Source of the DNA: Maledivibacter halophilus
Lineage (GTDB): Bacteria > Bacillota > Clostridia > Peptostreptococcales > Caminicellaceae
Direction of reading: 5' to 3'
DNA length: 64,000 bases
NCBI RefSeq assembly: GCF_900167445.1
Contig: NZ_FUZT01000015.1
Location: 62,001-126,000 of the forward strand
Positions 53,016 to 61,721 of the stretch are shown here, piece by piece. Each line of letters begins with the position of its first letter. Position 1 is the stretch's first letter. The notes beneath the pieces were generated by a model. The model was given only the letters and a program-made list of their open reading frames with translations, was not told the DNA's origin and ran no database searches. Made by a program: the position numbers and the translations under genes.

Positions 53016-54341
53016 CTAGCTTCTTTTTTTCTTTTTTTCCCTGCTTTCCAATATTATTGGTGTTCCCTCATAATTATAATTCTGTCTAATCTGATTTTCA
53101 ATATATCGAATATATGAAAAATGCGCTAATTCTACATCATTAACAAACAATACAAACCTTGGGGGCTTAACTGATACCTGGGTACCATAATAGATTTTTA
53201 ACCTTTTTCCCTTATCAGATGGCGGTTGATTAAGAAGAACAGCTTCACTTATAAGATCATTTAAAGCCCCTGTAGAAATCCTCATAGAGTGCTGATTAGC
53301 CACATATTTAACATATTCTAATACTTTATTAACTCTTTGCTTTGTCTTGGAAGAAATAAAAAGTATTGGGGCATATTTCATAAATGACAATTGGTTTCGT
53401 ATATTTTTTGTATATTCAGTATATGTATTATTATCTTTTTCTATAAGGTCCCATTTATTCACGATTATTATTGAAGCCCTTCCAGCTTCGTGGGCATATC
53501 CTGCAATTCTTTTATCCTGCTCTGTGACTCCTTCATTTGCATCAATTAATATTAAACAAACATCACTTCTTTCTATAGCGGTTAATGACCTTAGAACACT
53601 ATATTTTTCTACATTTTCATTGACCCTGCTTTTTCTCCTAATCCCTGCAGTATCAATGAAAACATACTTATCATCATTGAATTCAAAGGGAGTATCAATT
53701 GCATCTCTGGTAGTTCCTGCTATATCACTAACAATAACTCTATTTTCTCCCAACAAAGTGTTAATCAGAGATGATTTTCCAACATTTGGCTTTCCAATTA
53801 CTGCCACCTTTATTACATCTTCATCATAACCTTCATCTGTATCTTCCGGAAATCTAGCTACTATTTCATCAAGTAAATCACCTAGATTCAAACCATTCAC
53901 TGACGATATTGGTATCGGTTCACCCATTCCAAGGGTATAAAAGTCATAGAAGTGTTCTGATAGTTTATTACTATCTACTTTATTGACAACTAATACAATT
54001 GGCTTTTTTGTTCTTCTAAGTATACCTGCAATTTCTTCATCAGTGGTAGTCAAACCAGATTTTCCATCTAACATAAAAACTATAACATCGGCTGTATCCA
54101 TTGCTATCTCAGCTTGTCTTTTCATTTGAGAGAGAATTATATCGTTATTATTAGGTTCTATTCCTCCAGTATCAATTAATGTAAACTTATTATTTAGCCA
54201 TTCTACATCTGCATAAATTCTATCTCTAGTTACACCAGGCTTATCTTCAACTATAGAAATTCTTTTTCCTGCAATTTTATTAAAAAAAGTTGATTTACCA
54301 ACATTAGGTCTCCCAACAACTGCCACTATAGGTTTTGCCAT
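53016..54341 (-). CDS. der: Ribosome-associated GTPase Der (EngA)
   Basis: Der has two GTPase domains in tandem and is needed for 50S assembly. The 441-residue protein shows P-loops GRPNVGKST (about 10) and GKPNVGKSS (about 183), DTGG and DTAG G3 motifs, NKVD and NKWD G4 motifs, and a C-terminal KH-like domain (RISTGALNDLISEAVLLNQP). It follows the DUF512 gene by 19 bp. Confidence 0.97.
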   Translation of the reverse strand: MAKPIVAVVGRPNVGKSTFFNKIAGKRISIVEDKPGVTRDRIYADVEWLNNKFTLIDTGGIEPNNNDIILSQMKRQAEIAMDTADVIVFMLDGKSGLTTTDEEIAGILRRTKKPIVLVVNKVDSNKLSEHFYDFYTLGMGEPIPISSVNGLNLGDLLDEIVARFPEDTDEGYDEDVIKVAVIGKPNVGKSSLINTLLGENRVIVSDIAGTTRDAIDTPFEFNDDKYVFIDTAGIRRKSRVNENVEKYSVLRSLTAIERSDVCLILIDANEGVTEQDKRIAGYAHEAGRASIIIVNKWDLIEKDNNTYTEYTKNIRNQLSFMKYAPILFISSKTKQRVNKVLEYVKYVANQHSMRISTGALNDLISEAVLLNQPPSDKGKRLKIYYGTQVSVKPPRFVLFVNDVELAHFSYIRYIENQIRQNYNYEGTPIILESREKKKKRS

Positions 54342-54360
54342 CTTTATTCCTCCACTATAA

Positions 54361-55680
54361 CTATTTTATTATATTATCTATTAATGATTTACCGTTAACA
54401 TCAGAAACTATTACTTTTTTGCCAAAATATTTTTCTATATCTTTTACTTTAACATCATCTAAAAATATAGATTCATCAGATTTTAACATACTCTTTGGAA
54501 TTAAAATACTATCTCCTAGTTCCTTATTATCTAGCTGTTTAATAATATCCTGCCCTGTTATTAGACCTGAAACAGTAATTGTCTCTCCAAAAAAATTATT
54601 TTTTATTGGATATACTTGAATTTTAAGCTTTGAGATTCTATCTGTCAATTTTTTTGCTAATTCCTTCATAAATTCTGCTGCTGATACTCCCGTAACAATA
54701 TTAACTGTTTTATCTATTTCCAACCCCTTTGGAAGGGATAATAGATATTCATCAAATTCTTTTTCTAATTTTCTAATTAATCCAACACCATTTTCTATTT
54801 GTGGAAAACCTTCATAATCTTCATATCTTGGCAGAAATTCTTTTGCAATAATATAAAATTCATCAGATAAATACACAAAATTAGTACCTATTTTCTCTTT
54901 TAATTTTTCTTGCCATTTACTAACTTGTGTAATTACTTTATATGCCTTTTCCTTATTAAATATTTTTAAAGGATATAAGTTTTCTCTAAATTTTGTTAGT
55001 CCTACCGGAACTACTGCAAGGCTGTGTAAATTAGGATATAGGGGATACAAATCCTTTATTGTATTATCCAATTCTACTGAATCATTTACATCGGGACATA
55101 GTACAATTTGACCATTTATCAATATCCTATTCTCTGTTAATTTTCTAATTCTTTTGAGAATATTGCCAGCATTCTTATTATTTAACATTTCTCTTCTAAG
55201 CTCTGGATTAGTAGTATGTATTGACACATTAATTGGACTTATATTATATTCAATAATTCTATCAATATCATTATCACTTAGATTAGTTAGGGTTAAAAAA
55301 TTGCCTTGTAAAAATGACAATCTGGAATCATCATCTTTAAAATAAAGACTTTCTCGCATATGGGGAGGTAGTTGGTCAATAAAACAAAAAATACATTTAT
55401 TCTTACATGATTTTGCCTTATCTAAAATAGGATTATTAAACTCTATACCTAAATCTTCATCATATTCCTTGTCAATTTCTAATATCCAAATTTCACCATT
55501 ACTTTTTTCAATTTCAATCTCCAAATAATTATCGGATATTAAAAATAGATAATCAATAATATCAGTTACTTTTTTTTCATTTATGCTTATAAGAATATCC
55601 CCTTGCTCTATACCCATTTCTTCAGCTATACTATTTTCTTCAACATTTGCAACTATATTCTTATATTTCTCTTTTTTCAT
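54361..55680 (-). CDS. DUF512 family PDZ-radical SAM protein
   Basis: The 439 residues begin with a PDZ-like domain (SIAEEMGIEQGDILISINEK) and continue with a radical SAM-like cluster motif CKNKCIFCFIDQLP near residue 93, then a DUF512 C-terminal domain (GVSAAEFMKELAKKL). The family is common in Clostridia next to der. No reaction is known. A radical SAM fold is indicated by the CxxxCxxC motif, but whether it binds SAM in the usual way is not shown. Confidence 0.85.
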   Translation of the reverse strand: MKKEKYKNIVANVEENSIAEEMGIEQGDILISINEKKVTDIIDYLFLISDNYLEIEIEKSNGEIWILEIDKEYDEDLGIEFNNPILDKAKSCKNKCIFCFIDQLPPHMRESLYFKDDDSRLSFLQGNFLTLTNLSDNDIDRIIEYNISPINVSIHTTNPELRREMLNNKNAGNILKRIRKLTENRILINGQIVLCPDVNDSVELDNTIKDLYPLYPNLHSLAVVPVGLTKFRENLYPLKIFNKEKAYKVITQVSKWQEKLKEKIGTNFVYLSDEFYIIAKEFLPRYEDYEGFPQIENGVGLIRKLEKEFDEYLLSLPKGLEIDKTVNIVTGVSAAEFMKELAKKLTDRISKLKIQVYPIKNNFFGETITVSGLITGQDIIKQLDNKELGDSILIPKSMLKSDESIFLDDVKVKDIEKYFGKKVIVSDVNGKSLIDNIIK

Positions 55681-56201
55681 TCAAACACCTGCTTTAATAA
55701 TACTCTTTTATTTATATGAAATTGCCATATAGTGAAATACACTAAAATATAAATTCTTAAATTAACTCGTTGTGCTAGTTTATATATCGGAATTTTTAAT
55801 ATTTCCTTTTCGTTCATGCTATAAACCTGTTAAAGGTAGACTTTTTTGAAACACATGACGGAAATTATATTCATTTATAATTTATTAAGATTATAATTTC
55901 CTATGTGTTATAAAAATCACTCAAATGAAATATTAAAAATCCCTAAGTTATATTTAAAAGCAAAAAAATTCATTTACTAGCACAACAGGTTAAATTAAAT
56001 TTTAACTATAGAATTTTATCTTTATATTCTTGTTTTATTATAATGGAAGTTCTAGAATAGTCAAGATGTATAAAACCATAAAAGATAATATAACACCCTT
56101 TTAGTTTTAAATTATATATTCTAAGATTTATATTATTTTTGTGCTTTAAGGCTTATAACTCAACTCTATCAATACTTAAATATATATCTTTTTATCATAT
56201 T
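55681..56201. other. Gap between the YIEGIA pair and DUF512
   Basis: This 521-bp gap is largely filled by a full-length family B element (55757-55998). The rest is AT-rich, and I see no gene or clear terminator in it. Confidence 0.6.
55757..55998 (-). repeat. Family B element, full length (242 bp)
   Basis: TTAAATTAACTCGTTGTGCT (55757 onward) and AGCACAACAGGTTAAATTAA (to 55998) are terminal inverted repeats. Inside is a second inverted pair, AAACACATGACGGAAATTAT and ATAATTTCCTATGTGTT, which would fold as an inner hairpin. The right 170 bp recur in reverse orientation at 12407-12572. Confidence 0.82.
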
Positions 56202-56393
56202 TCAATGTCTTACTATTGCATATACTCCATTACGCAAATCATGAACCATTCCCATAGTTATTTTTGCAATCAATAATGCAGTTTCTTCCTGTTTTTCTTT
56301 ATTTTCCACAAAAAATATCGGTGCAGATGAAGATACAACATTTCTATTTAATGAAACCAGAGCAATAATATCATCTTTTATCCCAAAATCCAT
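56202..56393 (-). CDS. Capping complex subunit for YIEGIA (small)
   Basis: This 63-residue protein (starting MDFGIKDDIIALVSLNRNVV, with VHDLRNGVYAIVRH at the end) is found next to YIEGIA proteins in spore formers and is known as the capping complex subunit for YIEGIA. It is 15 bp downstream of the YIEGIA gene. It is soluble by composition. I recognise it mainly from context and length; its action is unknown. Confidence 0.7.
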   Translation of the reverse strand: MDFGIKDDIIALVSLNRNVVSSSAPIFFVENKEKQEETALLIAKITMGMVHDLRNGVYAIVRH

Positions 56394-56408
56394 AACAATC
56401 TCCCTTCA

Positions 56409-57317
56409 TTACAATTCTTTTAAGTATTTCCCCCTTGGTTTTCTTCTACAGGTTTCTAATACAGGGGTCTTTTTAACTACATCGATTAACAAACCTTCAT
56501 CGGGCTCCATAGCAACTAAAGCCATTACTAAATTTCCATTGTGAGGATTTCTTCTTGCCAAAGGAGTAAAATCGGGCTCATCTATGTCCTTTCTAATCCC
56601 CAGTTGAGTTGCTGCCTGATGCTGTATAGCCTGTCTTTGTCCAATATTAGATAAAGTGGCACTGGCACTTGGGTCCTTTGGCACAATTTCAACAGCAATT
56701 CCTCTTTCTTTATATATTTCTCTAGAGCCCTTTAATCCAATATTCATTATTATCACATCGTTAACCATAAGAAGTGGTCCATCAAAACTTATTTCTCCAG
56801 GCTTTATTTCAGCAATTTCCTCAATTAATTGCCTTGTTAAAAATTTCTTAAGAACAGCCATGGTAATAAATCCAATAATAACACCTATTATAATCTGTAT
56901 ACTTCTACTTCCCTTTAGTATTCTTGACATATTTATAGCTAAGCTTGTAAATAGAGAAGTTATCATAACCATATAGTTACGGGCTTCAAAGGCCTTTGCA
57001 ATATCTTCTATATAAGCTGTTCCTCTAGGCACTAATTCAGTTGGCTCTATATTATCAAGACTTTGTCTTTCCATATTTCTTACATCTCTAAATTGCTGAG
57101 CTGCCAAAGATAAAAAGGTAACGGCTGAAAATTCCTTTGTGGCCAATGCAGGTATTGCCACTGCACCAAGGGAAGCAGCTATTAATCCTAAAGTAATATG
57201 AGCTAAAAATCCCTGAGGATAGCTTGGATATTGTCTATGATCAATTTTCATCATATAAGCCCGGGCAAAAACTCCCATTATAATAGATACAATTATTGAG
57301 ATTATGTAATTTTCCAT
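56409..57317 (-). CDS. YIEGIA family membrane protein
   Basis: The 302 residues have several membrane segments (YIISIIVSIIMGVFARAYMM, LGLIAASLGAVAIPAL and IIIGVIIGFITMAVLKKFL) and the family-defining motif, here YIEDIAKAFEARNYM near residue 102 instead of YIEGIA. The C-terminal half is soluble. Such proteins occur in spore-forming Firmicutes near der and gpsA, as here, and a sporulation envelope role is inferred from that neighbourhood. A terminator separates it from glpP upstream. Confidence 0.78.
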   Translation of the reverse strand: MENYIISIIVSIIMGVFARAYMMKIDHRQYPSYPQGFLAHITLGLIAASLGAVAIPALATKEFSAVTFLSLAAQQFRDVRNMERQSLDNIEPTELVPRGTAYIEDIAKAFEARNYMVMITSLFTSLAINMSRILKGSRSIQIIIGVIIGFITMAVLKKFLTRQLIEEIAEIKPGEISFDGPLLMVNDVIIMNIGLKGSREIYKERGIAVEIVPKDPSASATLSNIGQRQAIQHQAATQLGIRKDIDEPDFTPLARRNPHNGNLVMALVAMEPDEGLLIDVVKKTPVLETCRRKPRGKYLKEL

Positions 57318-57399
57318 TTAATCTCTCCTTTCTTTTATCCTTCAAACAATCCTAAGCTATTTAATATTTTTCCTCAGTATCATATTAAATATTAAAAAA

Positions 57400-57427
57400 G
57401 ATAACCAAAACTTTGGTTATCTTTTTT
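57400..57427 (-). terminator. Terminator after glpP
   Basis: GATAACCAAA (57400-57409) and TTTGGTTATC (57412-57421) form a 10-bp stem with a very short loop, with a T run on one side and an A run on the other, so it could work in both directions. The stem is nearly the family C end motif. Confidence 0.8.
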
Positions 57428-57441
57428 AATATAGATGTTCC

Positions 57442-57472
57442 AGCAAAACAATTAATTTATACATATCAAAAT
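57442..57472. repeat. Family D half-element (copy 2)
   Basis: AGCAAAACAATTAATTTATA followed by CATATCAAAAT repeats the left arm of the element at 9757. The second arm is missing or strongly degraded. Confidence 0.5.
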
Positions 57473-57516
57473 TTCCTAACAAACAGCAGATATTTTGAAA
57501 TAAATTCTAATAATTA

Positions 57517-58092
57517 TCACATATCCCATATTTCCTCTTTACTTGTTGATATTCCAATTGCACCGGCTTTCAAACTTTGAATTACGTCTTCTTTATCCAT
57601 TATTAAACCACCTGCTATAATTGGAATTTTAGTTGCATTATGTATAATGTTTGTAACTTTTGGCATAATACCGGGCATTATTTCAACTGCATCGGGATTA
57701 GTAGATCTTATGGATCTTATGCCTGTTTCCAAGGATAAGGAATCTAACATAAATAGTCTCTGGATGGTTAGCAGCCCCATTCCCTTTGCATGCTTTATCA
57801 AATTGCTCTTTGTAGTAATTATACCATCAGGCTTTATATTATCATTAATATATTTAAGTGAAATAATATCTCTAGAAAAGCCATCTAATAAATCTATATG
57901 AATGTATATACTTTTATTCTTTTCTTTGATTTTACTAACTATATCCTTAAGATTAAAAATACTACCTGTTAGCAAAAAAATAATTTCACAAGGAGATTCT
58001 ATAGCTTTTTCAAGCTTTTCAATGTCACTTACAGCTGCAATAATTGGATTTAAATATATCTTATCAAAAAAAGCATCTCCCAAATCTCTCAC
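57517..58092 (-). CDS. glpP: Glycerol-3-phosphate responsive antiterminator GlpP
   Basis: GlpP binds glycerol 3-phosphate and prevents early termination in glp leaders. The 191-residue protein contains KSIYIHIDLLDGFSRDIISL, GIITTKSNLIKHAKG, DAVEIMPGIMPK and PIIAGGLIMDKEDV, in keeping with its TIM-barrel fold. It is 37 bp after pgeF. No glpF, glpK or glpD is nearby; only gpsA and plsX-type lipid genes are in the window, so its target is elsewhere. Confidence 0.9.
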   Translation of the reverse strand: MRDLGDAFFDKIYLNPIIAAVSDIEKLEKAIESPCEIIFLLTGSIFNLKDIVSKIKEKNKSIYIHIDLLDGFSRDIISLKYINDNIKPDGIITTKSNLIKHAKGMGLLTIQRLFMLDSLSLETGIRSIRSTNPDAVEIMPGIMPKVTNIIHNATKIPIIAGGLIMDKEDVIQSLKAGAIGISTSKEEIWDM

Positions 58093-58129
58093 CTCTCAAT
58101 AAGTAAAACCATTATATATAAATAATTTT

Positions 58130-58951
58130 TTATATTAACTGAAGTATAGCCGCCATTCTTCCAGTTTGACCATTTCCAGCCCTATAAGAAAAGAAAATAT
58201 CATTATTGCATTTTGTACATATATTACTTATAGTTATATTTTGAGAAGGTACTCCTACTTCAACTAATGATTTTTTATTTAAATTCCATAAATCTAAAAA
58301 GTATTTTCCATTTCCTTTATCTTCAAAAAACTCATCTGCATTCTCATAGTTACTTTTAAATATATCAATTACATAATCATCTACTTCATAACAACATTTA
58401 CCTATAGACGGCCCAATTCCAATAATGCAATCCCTTGGATCAGTGTTGAAATCACAGATCATGCGTTTGATAACCTTTCCAGCAATTTTTTTTACTGTTC
58501 CTCTCCAGCCTCCATGGGCTAGAGCAATAATCTTTCTTTTTTTATCCAGTATAAATATGGGAACACAATCAGCGTATAGAGTAACCAAAGAAATATTCGG
58601 CTTATCCGTAATTAATGCATCTATTTCACTAAACTTAGAATCATATAATATTCCATTGCCTTTATGCTCCTCATCTACTAATAATATTTTATCCTTATGA
58701 ACCTGATCAGAAACAACTAAATTATTAATATCTATTTCTAGCGTTTTGCATATTATCTCATAGTTTGTTAATATATTACTTTTATTATCAAATGTCTTAA
58801 TACCTAAATTCATAGAGTTATAGGGTGGCCTGCTAACCCCTCCCATTCTTGTTGTAAAGCAATGTTTAACTAAACCTGATTCATCAAATGAAGGGATTTT
58901 AAAATACAATACTTTATTTTCCTTATATTTTTGAAATTTCCATTTTTTCAT
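58130..58951 (-). CDS. pgeF: Peptidoglycan editing factor PgeF (YlmD)
   Basis: PgeF (YfiH/laccase-domain family) removes peptidoglycan precursors with wrong amino acids and has been described as a polyphenol oxidase. The 273 residues carry the metal-site motifs SLVTLYADCVPIFIL and ALAHGGWRGTVKKI (His, Cys, His), IGPSIGKCCYEV, and CTKCNNDIFFSYRAGNGQTG. It is 21 bp after nrdR. Confidence 0.93.
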   Translation of the reverse strand: MKKWKFQKYKENKVLYFKIPSFDESGLVKHCFTTRMGGVSRPPYNSMNLGIKTFDNKSNILTNYEIICKTLEIDINNLVVSDQVHKDKILLVDEEHKGNGILYDSKFSEIDALITDKPNISLVTLYADCVPIFILDKKRKIIALAHGGWRGTVKKIAGKVIKRMICDFNTDPRDCIIGIGPSIGKCCYEVDDYVIDIFKSNYENADEFFEDKGNGKYFLDLWNLNKKSLVEVGVPSQNITISNICTKCNNDIFFSYRAGNGQTGRMAAILQLI

Positions 58952-58972
58952 ACCTATATCACCTTTAGGAAA

Positions 58973-59431
58973 TTATTTTCTCTCCTTTAATAATTTATTC
59001 AATTCATCCATAAATGTATTTATATCTTTAAAATGTCTATAAACCGATGCAAATCTAACATAAGCAACGTCATCAATTTCCTTTAATGAATTCATGACTA
59101 ACTCACCAATATATTCAGATGGAATTTCCTTTTCCATACTATTATTAAGATGTCTTTCTATTTCATCCGCTGTTTTTTCAATTAATTGCATAGATACTGG
59201 TCTTTTTTCACATGCTCTAATCATACCATTAATAACTTTATTTCTATTAAAAGATTGTCTATTACCATCTTTTTTTACTATTACAATAGGTATTTCTTCA
59301 ACTTTTTCATATGTAGTAAACCTTTTTTTACAATTTAGACACTCTCTTCTTCTTCTTATCGCTTGTCCTTCATCAGTAGGTCTAGAATCTACTACCTTTG
59401 TTTCATAATGGGAGCAATATGGACAATTCAT
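58973..59431 (-). CDS. nrdR: Transcriptional repressor NrdR
   Basis: NrdR represses ribonucleotide reductase genes in response to ATP/dATP. The 152-residue protein has the zinc ribbon [20 protein letters not shown] then CLNCKKRF at the N-terminus and an ATP-cone ([20 protein letters not shown]) after it. It lies between ylmC and pgeF, a common clostridial order. No NrdR box or nrd gene is present here. Confidence 0.96.
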   Translation of the reverse strand: MNCPYCSHYETKVVDSRPTDEGQAIRRRRECLNCKKRFTTYEKVEEIPIVIVKKDGNRQSFNRNKVINGMIRACEKRPVSMQLIEKTADEIERHLNNSMEKEIPSEYIGELVMNSLKEIDDVAYVRFASVYRHFKDINTFMDELNKLLKERK

Positions 59432-59526
59432 TAAAATACCTCCTAACTAAATTTAATAAAATTATATAATATTTTTGAGCTTTAGTCTATGGATAGCTCA
59501 CTACTTGTGGAGGTACAAATCAAAAA

Positions 59527-59865
59527 TTATTTTGAACTATCATCATCTTTTTCTTTCTCATCTAACTTAAAATTGTCAAGCAAAAAATTAACATTACTAT
59601 TCTTATTTTCTTTTTCTTTATAATAGGGAGAATCCTTTAATTCAACTAGTATTATATCTTGACCTACTTTCACTATCCTTTTCCAAGGTATGACATAATC
59701 ATCTTCCCGCATAAATATTTTTAGAAATTTTCCTTCCTTTGGTACTATAATAGCTTCCACTCTATTTTTTTCTATATTTATTTCAAAATCATATATAAAA
59801 CCTATCCGACTACCATCTACTACATTTATAACTTCTTTCATTCTTAAATCTGCTGTAGTAATCAT
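59527..59865 (-). CDS. PRC-barrel protein, YlmC/YmxH family
   Basis: The 112-residue protein (MITTADLRMKEVINVVDGSR) has the PRC-barrel core GFIYDFEINIEKNRVEAIIV and PWKRIVKVGQDIILVEL, and an acidic tail. YlmC/YmxH proteins are conserved in spore formers; function is unknown. I chose the ATG at 59865 behind GAGAGGTGTTTTT; a longer frame to 59910 is less likely. It follows sigG. Confidence 0.88.
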   Translation of the reverse strand: MITTADLRMKEVINVVDGSRIGFIYDFEINIEKNRVEAIIVPKEGKFLKIFMREDDYVIPWKRIVKVGQDIILVELKDSPYYKEKENKNSNVNFLLDNFKLDEKEKDDDSSK

Positions 59866-59990
59866 AAAAACACCTCTCTTTAAATTTATATTAAATTTAA
59901 TCTTAGACATGCTTATCCATATATATAATAAATATTAATTAAATTTAATTATATTCATCATTTTTTACCTTATTTAAAATTCAACTTAAA

Positions 59991-60012
59991 AAAGACTCTA
60001 AAAAGAGTCTTT
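59991..60012 (-). terminator. Terminator of sigG
   Basis: AAAGACTC (59991-59998) and GAGTCTTT (60005-60012) pair, followed on the minus strand by TTTTTTAAG. The stem overlaps the last codons of sigG. Confidence 0.75.
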
Positions 60013-60783
60013 AATATACTTTTGCATATGCTTGAGTGCAGTTTTCTCTAGCCTTGAAACCTGAGCCTGAGATATACCTATTTCTTCTGCCACTTCCATC
60101 TGAGTTTTACCTTTAAAAAACCTAAGGCTAAGTATTAATTTTTCTCTATCATTAAGCTTTCTTAACCCTTCTCTTAACGCAATTCCTTCAATCCAACTTT
60201 CATCCACACTTTTTTCATCACTAACCTGATCCATAACAAAAATAGCATCGCCACTATCTTGGTATATAGGCTCAAATAATGAAATTGGATCTTGAATTGC
60301 ATCTAAGGCAAATACCACATCTTCATTTGATAAATTCAGTTCCTTTGATATTTCAGCAATAGTAGGTTCCTTTGAATTTTTATTGATCAACTGATCCCTC
60401 ACTTGTAAAGCTTTGTATGCCTTGTCCCTCAAGGATCTACTTACTCTAATTGAATTATTATCTCTTAAGTATCTTCTAATTTCTCCAATAATCATTGGTA
60501 CTGCATAGGTTGAAAATTTAACATTTTGGCTTAAATCAAAATTGTCAATGGCCTTTATTAATCCTATGCATCCTACTTGAAATAAGTCATCAACATATTC
60601 TCCTCTATTGTTAAAGCGTTGAATAACACTTAAAACTAATCTTAAATTCCCTCTTATAAACTTTTCACGGGCCTTTGTATCTCCATTATGTATTAAGGGG
60701 AATAATTTACGCATTTCCTTGTTTGTTAGTACAGGTAACTTCGAAGTGTTAACTCCACATATTTCAACTTTGTTGTTATACAT
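59998..60783 (-). CDS. sigG: RNA polymerase sporulation σG factor
   Basis: σG directs late forespore transcription. The 261-residue protein has the σ70 regions: 2 (RLVLSVIQRFNNRGEYVDDL and FSTYAVPMIIGEIRRYLRDN), 3, and a region 4 helix-turn-helix (KTQMEVAEEIGISQAQVSRL). It starts MYNNKVEICGVNTSKLPVLT, characteristic of σG. It is separated from sigE by a terminator and 194 bp that hold a possible forespore promoter. Confidence 0.95.
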   Translation of the reverse strand: MYNNKVEICGVNTSKLPVLTNKEMRKLFPLIHNGDTKAREKFIRGNLRLVLSVIQRFNNRGEYVDDLFQVGCIGLIKAIDNFDLSQNVKFSTYAVPMIIGEIRRYLRDNNSIRVSRSLRDKAYKALQVRDQLINKNSKEPTIAEISKELNLSNEDVVFALDAIQDPISLFEPIYQDSGDAIFVMDQVSDEKSVDESWIEGIALREGLRKLNDREKLILSLRFFKGKTQMEVAEEIGISQAQVSRLEKTALKHMQKYIKDSF

Positions 60784-60827
60784 TAAGTCATGCCCTCCTA
60801 TTCAAGAATTCCCCCTTTCATAAAAAA

Positions 60828-60856
60828 ATTATTGCCTAAAAAGAGCTATTTAATAC
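60828..60856 (-). promoter_or_regulatory. Possible forespore (σF/σG) promoter of sigG
   Basis: On the minus strand GTATT (60852-60856), a 15-bp spacer and GGCAATAAT (60828-60836) match the same pattern as the SASP promoter, with one mismatch in the -35 region. Confidence 0.45.
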
Positions 60857-60948
60857 TTAATAAACTTTATATTAACATGGAATTAATTACCATATAATTC
60901 TATAATTTTTATACCCTTTATGAACTCTAGGTTTCAGCTTTATATAAA

Positions 60949-60979
60949 AAAATAGCGAGTTAATATTTCCCGCTATTTT
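60949..60979 (-). terminator. Terminator of sigE
   Basis: AAAATAGCG (60949-60957) and CGCTATTTT (60971-60979) form a 9-bp stem, followed by TTTATAT on the minus strand. It overlaps the end of sigE. Confidence 0.75.
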
Positions 60980-61709
60980 AAATCATTCTATTAATTTCTT
61001 TCTTTAATCTAAATATTATTCTCTTTTCAAGTCTAGAGATATAAGACTGAGAAATGCCTAACATATCAGCCACTTCCTTTTGTGTTTTTTCTTCTCCATT
61101 TGATAGCCCAAATCTTAAATCCATTATTTTCTTTTCTCTTTGAGATAATTTCCTTAAAGCGATCTTTAGAAGCTCTCTATCTATCTCTTCTTCTAGATTT
61201 TTATAAATTAAATCATTCTCTGTACCTAGAATATCTGATAGTAATAGTTCATTTCCATCCCAATCAATATTAAGTGGTTCATCAATAGAAATTTCAGATT
61301 TAATCTTATTATTTCTTCTTAAGAACATAAGAATTTCATTTTCTATACATCTTGAAGCATATGTAGCAAGTTTTATTTTTTTATATGGATCAAAGGTATT
61401 TACTGCTTTTATTAGTCCAATAGTTCCTATTGATATTAAATCTTCAACTCCTATGGCTGTATTTTCAAATTTTCTAGCTATATAAACAACTAACCTAAGA
61501 TTACGTTCTATAAGTACACTCCTAACAGACTCATCACCTTCTTGTAGTTTTGATACAAATAAAAATTCTTCATCTGAACTTAATGGAGGCGGAAGAGTTT
61601 CATTACCACCTATATAATAAATAGTATCTTCAATAAAAATATTAAGTTTTTTAATTAACCTCATGAGTTCATTTCTAATTTTTATTTTCAGCGTATTAAA
61701 ATAAGACAT
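60978..61709 (-). CDS. sigE: RNA polymerase sporulation σE factor (pro-form)
   Basis: σE controls early mother-cell genes and is made as an inactive precursor. The 243 residues begin with a basic/hydrophobic pro-sequence ([20 protein letters not shown]) ending near [17 protein letters not shown], the region SpoIIGA cleaves in Bacillus. Region 2 ([20 protein letters not shown]) and region 4 ([20 protein letters not shown]) follow. I chose the ATG at 61709, seven bases after GGAGG; an ATG two codons earlier is too close. It lies 12 bp after spoIIGA. Confidence 0.96.
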   Translation of the reverse strand: MSYFNTLKIKIRNELMRLIKKLNIFIEDTIYYIGGNETLPPPLSSDEEFLFVSKLQEGDESVRSVLIERNLRLVVYIARKFENTAIGVEDLISIGTIGLIKAVNTFDPYKKIKLATYASRCIENEILMFLRRNNKIKSEISIDEPLNIDWDGNELLLSDILGTENDLIYKNLEEEIDRELLKIALRKLSQREKKIMDLRFGLSNGEEKTQKEVADMLGISQSYISRLEKRIIFRLKKEINRMI

Positions 61710-61721
61710 TTGCATACCTCC

